Made by a program: the position numbers and the translations under genes
NCBI GenBank assembly: GCA_018224505.1
Contig: JAGTVD010000546.1
Location: 1 to 5,104, forward strand
Length of the DNA stretch: 5,104 nucleotides
Reading direction: 5' to 3'
DNA from: Desulfatitalea sp.
Lineage (GTDB): Bacteria; Desulfobacterota; Desulfobacteria; Desulfobacterales; Desulfosarcinaceae
Notes under the pieces: generated by a model
Seen by the model: the letters and a program-made list of their open reading frames with translations, nothing else
What the model was told of the DNA's origin: nothing
Databases searched by the model: none
In this document: positions 1 to 5,104 of the stretch, one piece after another
Layout of the letters: each line of letters starts with the position of its first letter
How positions within the stretch are numbered: position 1 is the stretch's first letter

Positions 1-2054
1 GCACCCGCCACCGCCTGGACGGCGGCATCGTCATCGCCGGATATCAGATGCACCTCCCGGCCGGCCTCCCGGAGTCCCTGGATCATGGCCGACACGCCGG
101 CACGCAGGGTATCGCCGAAATAGAGCGTGGCGGCCGGTTGGCCGTCGACACCCACATAAACGCGGGATGTAGTGCCATCCGCACCCCGCGCCGAATGGTC
201 CGCCAACGCCGGACCTTCTGACCAGGCGAAGTCCTGTTGGCCGATACGCACCTGGCGATCGCCCAACCGCCCCTCGACACCCCTGGCAGTGATCTTGACC
301 GCCGTGGCCGGCGCCGGCGCGATGCCATGTGCAGCCGTATAAGCCAGCACGGACCGCGCCACCGCGTGATCCGCGGTCTGTTCCAGGCCGGCCGCCCAGG
401 CGGCGATGTCGGCCGGATCGTACCCGGCCCGGCATGCGATGCGCTTGAGTTGCCAGCGGCCCTGGGTCAAGGTGCCGGTCTTGTCGAACACCACGCAATC
501 CACCGCGCCGGCTCTTTCGAAGGCAGTCATGTCCCGCACCAGGATGCCCTCCCGGCCGGTCAGGGCGATGCCGGCCAAACGGGCCATGGGGATGGCCACG
601 CCCAGGGCGCACGGGCAGGAGATCACCATCACCGTGACCGCCCGCACCACGGCCTGGTCCGTGGTCAGGCCGGCCCATGCGGCCCCCAGACCAGTGCCCA
701 CCGCCAACAGCACGATAACCGGCACGAACCCGGCCAGCATCCGCTCGGTCCGACTGGTGTGGGTCGTCTGCTGCGCCAGGCTGCGGGCCATCACGGTAAT
801 CATCTGGCCCAGAACGGTCCCCTCGCCCACCTTTTCAGCGACGGCCGTCACCTGACCGTCGAGCAGGCGGGTACCGCTCTTGATGCCATCGCCGGGCTTC
901 ACCGCCACCGGCACCGGCTCGCCGGTCAGGGAGGATTCGTCGAGCCGTCCAGCGCCGTCCATCACGCGACCGTCCGCCGGCACGATCTCACCCGTTGCTA
1001 CTGCAAACCGGTCGCCAATGGCCAACTGATCGATGGCCACGTAACGGCCGGCCGGCCGGAGCGGGTCCACCAGGCGCACCTTGGACGGCTGCAGGGCGAA
1101 AAAACCATCCAGGTCCCGGCGCACGCGACCCCTGGCCTGCTGCTCCAGCAACTTGCCCAACAGGACCAGCGTAATCAGCATGCAGGCGGTGTCGAAATAG
1201 AGATGAATGCTGCCCAGGTACCAGTTGTAGAGGCTGTACAGGAAGGTGCACACGGCCCCCAGGCCCACCAGGGTCTCCATGCCCGGCGCTCCGCGGATCA
1301 GGCCGAACCATGCCTTGCGCAAAATGGGACCGCCGCCATACACCAGCACGATGGTGGCCATGGCCACAATGGGCAGCGAAATGGCCGATACGGCAGTGGC
1401 GGACAACTCTGTAAAAAAGCCGGCATAAAGGGCCCAGGAGAGCATCATCACGTTGGCCGAGAGCACCCCGGTGATCGCCAGCCGGGTCAACCGTCGGTGC
1501 TGCACCTGCCGATCCACCGCTCCGGATTCGGTTTCGCGCAGGTCATAGCCCAGGCGGACCAGCGCCTCGCGGATTTCATGAGGCGCCACCCGGTCCGGGC
1601 GGTAGTGGCAGCGCAGGCGGTCCGTTAAGAACTCGCAGGCCACCGCCTCTATGCCGTTCATGCGGCCCAGGGAGCGCTCGATCACCCAGGCGCAGGCCGT
1701 ACACCACATGCCATCCACCATCAGGTTCAGCGTCAAGGTAGCCGGCGCCGTCTCCTCCGACCCGTTGGCGGGCAGCGTGTCGGCCCTCGTCACCTCCCGG
1801 GTCTCCAGCGCCTCAATGCGCTGCAAGTCCTCCTCGTCGGCCGGAATAACCCCGGCGGCCACGCATTGGCGGTACAGCGCGGTTTCTTTGAAACGCGCCG
1901 GGTCCCGCACATCCCCCGATGCCAGCAACATTTGGTAGACCGCCCGGCACCCCTGGCAGCAAAAATGGTAAAGGGTGCCGTCGATCGTGTCGGCAACGGC
2001 GCCCCGCCGCAAAGGAAGGCCGCACAAGTGACAACCGGATGGATTCGGATTCAT
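1..2054 (-). CDS. ccoI: Copper-translocating P1B-type ATPase, CcoI/FixI type (3' part cut off)
   Basis: Copper-exporting ATPase of the inner membrane that supplies copper during cbb3 oxidase assembly. I read the frame without a stop from ATG 2054 to the left edge, 684 residues. In order: a Cys-rich N-terminal motif (C8, C11, then FCCQGC with C32, C33, C36) typical of the CcoI group; an HMA-type domain with GMWCTACAW (C118, C121); six membrane helices (about 189-212, 217-238, 259-281, 285-304, 439-462, 468-495), the last with CPC (480-482); actuator TGE (377-379); and DKTGTLT with phosphorylated D524. The HP motif of the N-domain is HA (H563, A564) and the GxGxxG loop begins with Ala (A590-R-G-V-E-G595). 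The remaining hinge motif and last two helices lie beyond the window. The ATG has no clear ribosome-binding site and follows a hairpin; it lies 58 bp after the cytochrome gene. FixI-type function is well supported by motifs and context. Confidence 0.93.
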   Translation of the reverse strand, partial: MNPNPSGCHLCGLPLRRGAVADTIDGTLYHFCCQGCRAVYQMLLASGDVRDPARFKETALYRQCVAAGVIPADEEDLQRIEALETREVTRADTLPANGSEETAPATLTLNLMVDGMWCTACAWVIERSLGRMNGIEAVACEFLTDRLRCHYRPDRVAPHEIREALVRLGYDLRETESGAVDRQVQHRRLTRLAITGVLSANVMMLSWALYAGFFTELSATAVSAISLPIVAMATIVLVYGGGPILRKAWFGLIRGAPGMETLVGLGAVCTFLYSLYNWYLGSIHLYFDTACMLITLVLLGKLLEQQARGRVRRDLDGFFALQPSKVRLVDPLRPAGRYVAIDQLAIGDRFAVATGEIVPADGRVMDGAGRLDESSLTGEPVPVAVKPGDGIKSGTRLLDGQVTAVAEKVGEGTVLGQMITVMARSLAQQTTHTSRTERMLAGFVPVIVLLAVGTGLGAAWAGLTTDQAVVRAVTVMVISCPCALGVAIPMARLAGIALTGREGILVRDMTAFERAGAVDCVVFDKTGTLTQGRWQLKRIACRAGYDPADIAAWAAGLEQTADHAVARSVLAYTAAHGIAPAPATAVKITARGVEGRLGDRQVRIGQQDFAWSEGPALADHSARGADGTTSRVYVGVDGQPAATLYFGDTLRAGVSAMIQGLREAGREVHLISGDDDAAVQAVAG

Positions 2055-2071
2055 AACGGTCGGCCGGAGGG

Positions 2072-2103
2072 CGGGCGACGGCCCATGCAACGGCCGGCGC
2101 CCG
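2072..2103 (-). other. GC-rich hairpin between the cytochrome gene and ccoI
   Basis: The arms 2072-2077/2098-2103 (6 bp) and 2079-2083/2092-2096 (5 bp) pair perfectly around a single A-G mismatch (2078/2097) and an 8-nt loop (2084-2091). In the minus-strand transcript no U-run follows, so it is not a standard intrinsic terminator. It ends 17 nt before the ccoI ATG. It could stabilise the upstream mRNA, act as a processing site, or lower expression of the maturation gene relative to the structural genes (inference). Confidence 0.5.
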
Positions 2104-2112
2104 GTGGCCCTT

Positions 2113-2631
2113 TCATTCGCGCAGCCCAAGGCTGCGGATATAGGCGATCACATCCCAACGTTCGTCCACCGACATGGTGGTCGCCAGGGGCGGCTGCCGT
2201 CCGTCAGGGATGCCGTAACTGATCTCGTGAAAAACCTTGCCGGGGGACAGCGCCTGAACGGCGGCACTGCGCAAATCCCGGGGCGTGGGCGCAAAACTCT
2301 GGCCCACGGTGCCGTAACCATCGAATTGGGGCCCGTGGCAATGGATGCAATAAAAACCATAGGCCCGGGCGCCACGGACAATCCTTTCGGGGTCGTCCAG
2401 CGGCGCTGGAGGTTGGAGAGTCTCCGGGTCGACCGTGCGGTAGAGCGCTTCGCCGCCGGTCCAGGGCACACTACCGGCGGCCATGACCGGCAGGGGTTGT
2501 TCGTGGGATCGGACGGCGGGCGTTTCCCACATGCGGCCCACCGGCAGCAAATCGTCATACAGATTCACCGCCTGAATTCCGACGAATATCAGCGCGAAGG
2601 CGAAAAGGACCACACAGGCGATGCGTATCAT
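2113..2631 (-). CDS. Membrane-anchored monoheme c-type cytochrome
   Basis: A 172-residue electron carrier with an uncleaved N-terminal helix (about residues 2-22) and a periplasmic class I cytochrome c domain. A spacer with RMWETPAV and GSVPWTGGEALYR precedes the heme site CIHCHGPQFDGYG (C95, C98, H99). The domain ends in a C-terminal helix, DERWDVIAYIRSL. The probable sixth ligand is M153 (ATTMSVDE), which lacks the common Met-Pro pair; this is a weak point. The spacer and C-terminal helix recall the ActE monoheme subunit of alternative complex III, but with no other Act genes here I favour an oxidase-linked cytochrome replacing part of CcoP. The ATG follows the upstream TAG directly (TAGATG), and AAGGGGG at 2637-2643 lies 5 nt before it, inside the upstream gene, so translation is probably coupled. 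Confidence 0.88.
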   Translation of the reverse strand: MIRIACVVLFAFALIFVGIQAVNLYDDLLPVGRMWETPAVRSHEQPLPVMAAGSVPWTGGEALYRTVDPETLQPPAPLDDPERIVRGARAYGFYCIHCHGPQFDGYGTVGQSFAPTPRDLRSAAVQALSPGKVFHEISYGIPDGRQPPLATTMSVDERWDVIAYIRSLGLRE

Positions 2632-2859
2632 CTATTCCCCCTTGACGCCCCGGACGTGCTGGGAATATGGCTGCGGCGGGTAGACCCCATAGGGCGACGA
2701 CGCCGGCAGGTCCTGCACCGGCCGGTAACTCCAGGTGGGTTGCCCCAGATCCGAAACCACGAAAAAGGTGAAAAAACCCTTGGACAGGATGAACGCCACC
2801 AGAAAGACGATCCACAACCAGGTGCGCCGCTCAGAGGCGACAGGATGAGTGGTTTCCAT
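2632..2859 (-). CDS. Single-helix membrane protein of unknown function in the oxidase operon
   Basis: A 75-residue protein with a short charged N-terminus (METTHPVASERR), one hydrophobic helix (about residues 14-36) and a Pro/Tyr-rich tail with GQPTWSYRPVQDLP, SPYGVYPPQPYSQHVRG and a terminal VKGE. By the positive-inside rule the Arg pair before the helix puts the N-terminus in the cytoplasm and the tail in the periplasm. I do not recognise a named family, though I recall tails of the type GQP-W-YRPV-D-P in small proteins beside deltaproteobacterial oxidases. The position, 1 bp after one oxidase-type gene and directly abutting the cytochrome c gene, suggests a small structural subunit or a docking protein for the monoheme cytochrome (inference). 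His, Tyr and Trp in the tail could contact heme or copper proteins, but there is no CxxC or CxxCH motif. Confidence 0.72.
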   Translation of the reverse strand: METTHPVASERRTWLWIVFLVAFILSKGFFTFFVVSDLGQPTWSYRPVQDLPASSPYGVYPPQPYSQHVRGVKGE

Positions 2860-2860
2860 G

Positions 2861-3136
2861 TTAAATGATCACCCCCAGCAATCCGTGCATCAGGATGTAA
2901 AAAAAGCCCCATGCCACCGTACCGGCGATAATCAGGATCATCACCAGAGGAAACGGTGCATTGCGGCTCGCAAGGTCATCACGGTAGCGGTGCACCACGT
3001 CGGTCATCCGCTTGTCCGCGTCGGGCGTGCGCAAGTGGCTGAAGGCCAACCCCACGCCAAACACCACCAGGAAAAGCAAGGCGGAAAACAGATAAGCCAT
3101 TACATGCTGAAAATTGAGTAATGCAAACAGTCGCAT
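2861..3136 (-). CDS. Two-helix membrane protein, C-terminal half resembling the CcoP N-terminal anchor
   Basis: A 91-residue protein with two hydrophobic segments (about residues 10-32 and 63-90) joined by a charged loop. The loop end plus second helix, DDLASRNAPFPLV followed by a Trp/Tyr-containing helix and LMHGLLG, has the pattern of the CcoP/FixP N-terminal domain, in which D-G-I-x-E-x-D-N-P-L-P precedes a membrane helix ending near a Pro/Gly-rich turn. I infer that it acts as a free-standing membrane anchor subunit of the oxidase, with the heme parts encoded next door. No heme motif or metal-binding residues are visible. It ends TAA one base before the next ATG (2859). That it is a real gene is well supported by composition, ribosome-binding site and tight packing; the CcoP comparison is tentative and a CcoQ-like role is an alternative. 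Confidence 0.68.
   Translation of the reverse strand: MRLFALLNFQHVMAYLFSALLFLVVFGVGLAFSHLRTPDADKRMTDVVHRYRDDLASRNAPFPLVMILIIAGTVAWGFFYILMHGLLGVII
2867..2876 (-). promoter_or_regulatory. Extended Shine-Dalgarno sequence for the 2632-2859 gene
   Basis: GGGGGTGATC matches the extended anti-Shine-Dalgarno complement (GGAGGTGATC) at 9 of 10 positions. It ends 7 nt before the ATG at 2859 and is also the Gly-Val-Ile codons at the end of the upstream gene. This suggests strong initiation of the downstream gene, coupled to translation of the upstream one. Confidence 0.55.
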
Positions 3137-3144
3137 GGAAGGCA

Positions 3145-3149
3145 CCTTT
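3145..3149 (-). promoter_or_regulatory. Ribosome-binding site that sets the start of the 2861-3136 gene
   Basis: AAAGG (followed by TG) lies 8 nt upstream of the ATG at 3136. The alternative GTG at 3145 overlaps this site and would leave it without a ribosome-binding site of its own, so ATG 3136 is preferred. Confidence 0.6.
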
Positions 3150-3152
3150 AAA

Positions 3153-3164
3153 AAATGTCAAATG
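3153..3164. repeat. Second copy of the repeat core, 12 bp identical to 3461-3472
   Basis: AAATGTCAAATG occurs here and at 3461-3472, so the element appears in both gaps flanking the CcoS-like gene. On the minus strand it includes TTGACA, but no matching -10 hexamer follows at the usual distance, so I do not call it a promoter. Confidence 0.6.
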
Positions 3165-3171
3165 GCCATCG

Positions 3172-3432
3172 TTATTTACTGAAATATAACGCATACGCCA
3201 GCACTGCTGCGCTGGCGGCCAAACCGGCGGTGGCCAGCACGAACAATCCGATGATTTCCAGCCGCCCGAACGGCGTGGCCTGAACCGGCGGCGCATCGCC
3301 GTCACCGCGCAGGGGCAGAAAGCGGGCCCGCTGCTGATCGTGAAACTGTCCGTTGCGCAGTGCCCACACAAAGGCCGCCACGCTGATGGCCACACCGACG
3401 ATGATATAAGCAACGAAGAATGGAAAATACAT
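3172..3432 (-). CDS. ccoS: CcoS-like oxidase assembly protein with an extra C-terminal helix
   Basis: Small inner-membrane protein of 86 residues. The N-terminal half is one hydrophobic helix (about residues 3-25) running into WALRNGQFHDQQRARFLPLR (residues 23-42). This is the CcoS signature of Trp, then GQF-x-D just after the helix; CcoS is needed for cofactor insertion or maturation of cbb3 oxidases. Canonical CcoS is about 45-70 residues with a single helix. Here a second helix (about residues 58-84, ending ALYFSK) follows, a topology unlike ordinary CcoS. The usual second position of GQF-D-D is His (H31). ATG at 3432 is chosen because it has GGGA 4 nt upstream and starts just before the helix. 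An in-frame TTG at 3462 would begin inside the 7-bp repeat and lacks a ribosome-binding site. The neighbours agree with an oxidase accessory role. It could instead be a structural small subunit built on a CcoS core. Confidence 0.72.
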   Translation of the reverse strand: MYFPFFVAYIIVGVAISVAAFVWALRNGQFHDQQRARFLPLRGDGDAPPVQATPFGRLEIIGLFVLATAGLAASAAVLAYALYFSK

Positions 3433-3436
3433 ATGT

Positions 3437-3471
3437 TCCCAATGTCCAATGTCAAAGGTCAAATGTCAAAT
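3437..3471. repeat. Degenerate 7-bp tandem repeat, five units
   Basis: Read on the minus strand the units are ATTTGAC, ATTTGAC, CTTTGAC, ATTGGAC and ATTGGGA, with no gap between them. They lie in the short interval between the ccoO stop (3484) and the ATG at 3432, and the last unit supplies the GGGA that sits 4 nt before that ATG. The tract is far more AT-rich than the flanking genes. A further copy stands at 3153-3164. The role is unknown. Confidence 0.8.
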
Positions 3472-3483
3472 GATTGCCATTGC

Positions 3484-4452
3484 TCATTCGATATCGGTCT
3501 TCTCCTGTGACCGATACGCCCCCTCGTACGCCGCCGGAATCCCCTTCGGTTCCATACCCGCATCGCTGTCATCGATGAAATAGACCGCGACGAAGTTGCC
3601 CACGTCCCAGATTTTCTCCGATTCCAGCTCTCTCTTGAAATAAGGCATGGCGGTGCCGGTAATACCGTTCATGATCTGGAAGTATAGGATGCCGCCGCTG
3701 ATTTCGCGATTTTTGAGAATGGTGAAATTAAACGGCGGTGGATAGATCCAGGGTTGGGCCGGCCCCAGGCCGTCGCCCACCGGGCCGTGGCATCCCAGGC
3801 AAAAGTCCTGGTAGATTTTCTGCCCCCGGGCCAGCCCGGCTTCACTGGTGGGATAGGGATTGGGCAGATCCCGCCAGGGTTGGGGAATCTGGTCGTGGAG
3901 CCATTTGACGTTGGCGTCCGGGCCGGCTTCATAGGCCTCAATGGATTCGGCCTTCCAGTATGCCTGACGCGCCATGCGGTCATCGGCGGCTTTGAGGCCC
4001 AGGCTCTGGATATAGCGAATCAAGGTTTCAAGGGGCTCATCGCCCAGGAATTCGAAGGGCGGCATGATGGACAGCGGCCGTGTGTAGCGCGGATTGATGA
4101 AATGGGCCAAGTGCCAGTCGTCGGGGTGCTCGCCGCCGGCCTGGGAGAGATCGGGGCCGGTGCGCTGAGAGCCGAGCAGAATGGGCTGATCGGCCAAGTA
4201 GTCGCCGGCCTGGGCGATCCGCTCGGCTCCCAGTCCCCAGTCGATGCTGCGGATGGATTGACTGTGGCAATAGACGCATCCATTGGCGACATAGATGTCC
4301 CGGCCGGCCGCCTCGACAGCGGTGCGCGGGCGAAAGATCTCCGACGGCTCGGTACCGCCGGTGTTGGCGTAAGGCAGCACCACTACCACGAACACCACGG
4401 CCGCCAGGATCAACAAGCTGCCAACGACCACGGCAAGAGGGGTCATCTTCAT
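3484..4452 (-). CDS. ccoO: CcoO-like oxidase subunit II fused to a second cytochrome c domain (diheme)
   Basis: Membrane-anchored, periplasm-facing electron-entry subunit, 322 residues. An uncleaved N-terminal helix spans about residues 5-29. The first heme domain has GCVYCHSQ (C59, C62, H63), then SQRTGPDLSQAGG and DDWHLAHFINPR, all CcoO signatures, with M130 (IMPPF) as probable sixth ligand. After a linker of about 60 residues a second class I cytochrome domain has CLGCHGPVGDG (C218, C221, H222) and M269 (TAMPYF) as likely ligand. Ordinary CcoO is a monoheme protein of about 200 residues, so the second domain is an extra module that may do the work of a CcoP heme domain (inference). The ATG overlaps the ccoN stop by 4 bp and has a TGGAG ribosome-binding site at 4460-4464, 7 nt upstream, inside ccoN. 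Maturation of the CxxCH hemes requires export and the Ccm or Ccs system. Role secure; the name ccoO fits the first domain only. Confidence 0.92.
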   Translation of the reverse strand: MKMTPLAVVVGSLLILAAVVFVVVVLPYANTGGTEPSEIFRPRTAVEAAGRDIYVANGCVYCHSQSIRSIDWGLGAERIAQAGDYLADQPILLGSQRTGPDLSQAGGEHPDDWHLAHFINPRYTRPLSIMPPFEFLGDEPLETLIRYIQSLGLKAADDRMARQAYWKAESIEAYEAGPDANVKWLHDQIPQPWRDLPNPYPTSEAGLARGQKIYQDFCLGCHGPVGDGLGPAQPWIYPPPFNFTILKNREISGGILYFQIMNGITGTAMPYFKRELESEKIWDVGNFVAVYFIDDSDAGMEPKGIPAAYEGAYRSQEKTDIE

Positions 4453-5104
4453 GCGGACGCTCCACGCTTAGCCGGCAGGGATCGCACGATATTGTAAAAT
4501 CCCAGCAGGGACGAGCTGAAAATCAGCATGCCCAAACCGGCCCGGATCACATAGTAGACATGAAACTGGGTCAGGACGCGGTAGACGGTTTCACCGTTGA
4601 GCCAGGCATTGCCCTGAATCAAGCCTGCGATGGTCAACACCACGGTGAAGCCCACCATGCCGATCAGAATCATCCAGTATTGAAAATCGGCCAGAAACCG
4701 GCTGTACAGGGGCCGACCGCTCATTTTGGGCAGGATGTAGTACATACCGCCCAGGGCGATCATGCCGGCAAACCCCAGCACCCCGATGTGGGCGTGCCCC
4801 ACCACCCAGTTGTTGAAATGGGTGACGCGCTGCACATCGGGCAGCGCCATCAGGGAACCCTGGAAACTGACAAAAAAATACATGATGGTCCCGGTGAAGA
4901 TAAATTTGGCGCCGATGTCGGCATGAATCTCCCCCAGCTTGCCCTTGGCCGTATACCAGATGTTGATCAGAAACGCTGAAACCGGAATCACCATGGCCAC
5001 GCTGTCCACAATGGCCACCACCTTGAGCCAGGTGGGCACCGGCACCTGCAGCAGGTGGTGGGTGCCGATGTGGGTGTAGATGACGATCAGCGACCAGAAG
5101 CCCA
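4449..5104 (-). CDS. ccoN: cbb3-type cytochrome c oxidase subunit I, CcoN (5' part cut off)
   Basis: Catalytic, membrane-embedded subunit of a C-family heme-copper oxidase, which reduces O2 to water and contributes to the proton gradient. The reading frame stays open to the right edge, so only the last 217 or so residues are present; the GTG at 5045 is an internal Val, not a start. The visible part aligns without gaps to Pseudomonas stutzeri CcoN as I remember it. YTHIGTHH (codons 5078-5055) holds the helix-VII tyrosine (Tyr251, cross-linked in this family) and CuB ligands His257/His258. GHAHIG (H codons at 4796-4794 and 4790-4788) supplies the heme b3 ligand His345 and the low-spin heme ligand His347. 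Several hydrophobic helices follow, and the C-terminus near residue 459 fits the family length. The usual Glu323 (FEGP) is Gln here (FQGS). The stop overlaps the ccoO start as ATGA. Family assignment is very secure; NO reductase is unlikely because of the helix-VII Tyr and the downstream cco genes. Confidence 0.96.
   Translation of the reverse strand, partial: GFWSLIVIYTHIGTHHLLQVPVPTWLKVVAIVDSVAMVIPVSAFLINIWYTAKGKLGEIHADIGAKFIFTGTIMYFFVSFQGSLMALPDVQRVTHFNNWVVGHAHIGVLGFAGMIALGGMYYILPKMSGRPLYSRFLADFQYWMILIGMVGFTVVLTIAGLIQGNAWLNGETVYRVLTQFHVYYVIRAGLGMLIFSSSLLGFYNIVRSLPAKRGASA

Noticed and set aside
237..1628. Long plus-strand open frame of 463 codons, antisense to ccoI
   Set aside because: It mirrors a fully motif-supported ATPase frame; its translation is rich in His, Gly, Gln and Arg without domains or helices, as expected for the complement of GC-biased codons.
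2072..2103. Intrinsic terminator ending the structural gene operon
   Set aside because: The hairpin is strong but the transcript continues with C/G-rich sequence instead of a U-run, and ccoI follows on the same strand.
2104..2868. Plus-strand open frame of 254 codons, antisense to the cytochrome c and one-helix genes
   Set aside because: It spans two abutting minus-strand genes and the junction between them; low-complexity composition and no domain.
3130..3162. Possible sigma-70 promoter with TTGACA in the gap after the CcoS-like gene
   Set aside because: A -35-like hexamer is present as part of the repeat, but no -10-like hexamer stands about 17 bp downstream; the AT content comes from the repeat.
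3433..3462. Upstream TTG start (3462) adding 10 residues to the CcoS-like protein
   Set aside because: The added codons are the 7-bp repeat itself, there is no ribosome-binding site before the TTG, and ATG 3432 starts right before the membrane helix.
3754..4497. Plus-strand open frame of 247 codons, antisense to the diheme subunit
   Set aside because: The minus strand encodes two clear CxxCH domains here. The plus frame has no recognisable motif and is a shadow of GC-biased codons.
1..5104. CRISPR array, tRNA or rRNA gene, insertion sequence
   Set aside because: The window is almost fully covered by oxidase genes. No regularly spaced repeats, tRNA-like folds or transposase motifs were seen.

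Overview
The window is one minus-strand gene train for a C-family (cbb3-type) heme-copper oxidase. Both ends are cut: catalytic subunit CcoN loses its N-terminal half at the right edge, and copper-exporting ATPase CcoI loses its C-terminal part at the left edge. The DNA is GC-rich with G/C at most third codon positions. The diheme CcoO-like subunit, the small membrane proteins and the CcoS variant with a GQF-x-D-QQ-RAR-LPL signature resemble, from memory, oxidase clusters of Desulfobacterota (Geobacter or Desulfobacteraceae type). This placement is an impression and was not searched.

Layout in transcription order (right to left): ccoN 3' part (4449-5104); a CcoO-like subunit with two c-heme domains (3484-4452, ATGA overlap with ccoN); a short gap with a degenerate 7-bp tandem repeat; a CcoS-like protein with an extra membrane helix (3172-3432); a two-helix protein whose C-terminal half resembles the CcoP membrane anchor (2861-3136); a one-helix protein of unknown function (2632-2859); a membrane-anchored monoheme cytochrome c (2113-2631); a 58-bp gap holding a strong GC hairpin; and ccoI (1-2054). 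The genes from 3136 to 2113 are 0-1 bp apart, and ribosome-binding sites lie inside the preceding genes, so one translationally coupled operon is likely. No gene is supported on the plus strand; its long open frames are mirror images of GC-rich minus-strand codons.

How the parts would work together: CcoN carries the low-spin heme, heme b3 and CuB and reduces O2 to water. The diheme subunit and the separate monoheme cytochrome would deliver electrons from periplasmic or membrane donors. The small helix proteins would replace the CcoQ/CcoP membrane parts. CcoI and the CcoS-like protein serve copper supply and assembly. No canonical multi-heme CcoP, CcoG or CcoH lies inside the window. Points worth a second look are Gln at the position of a conserved CcoN glutamate, the rearranged CcoO/CcoP set, two changes in the CcoI nucleotide-binding domain, and the 7-bp repeat and hairpin in the gaps.
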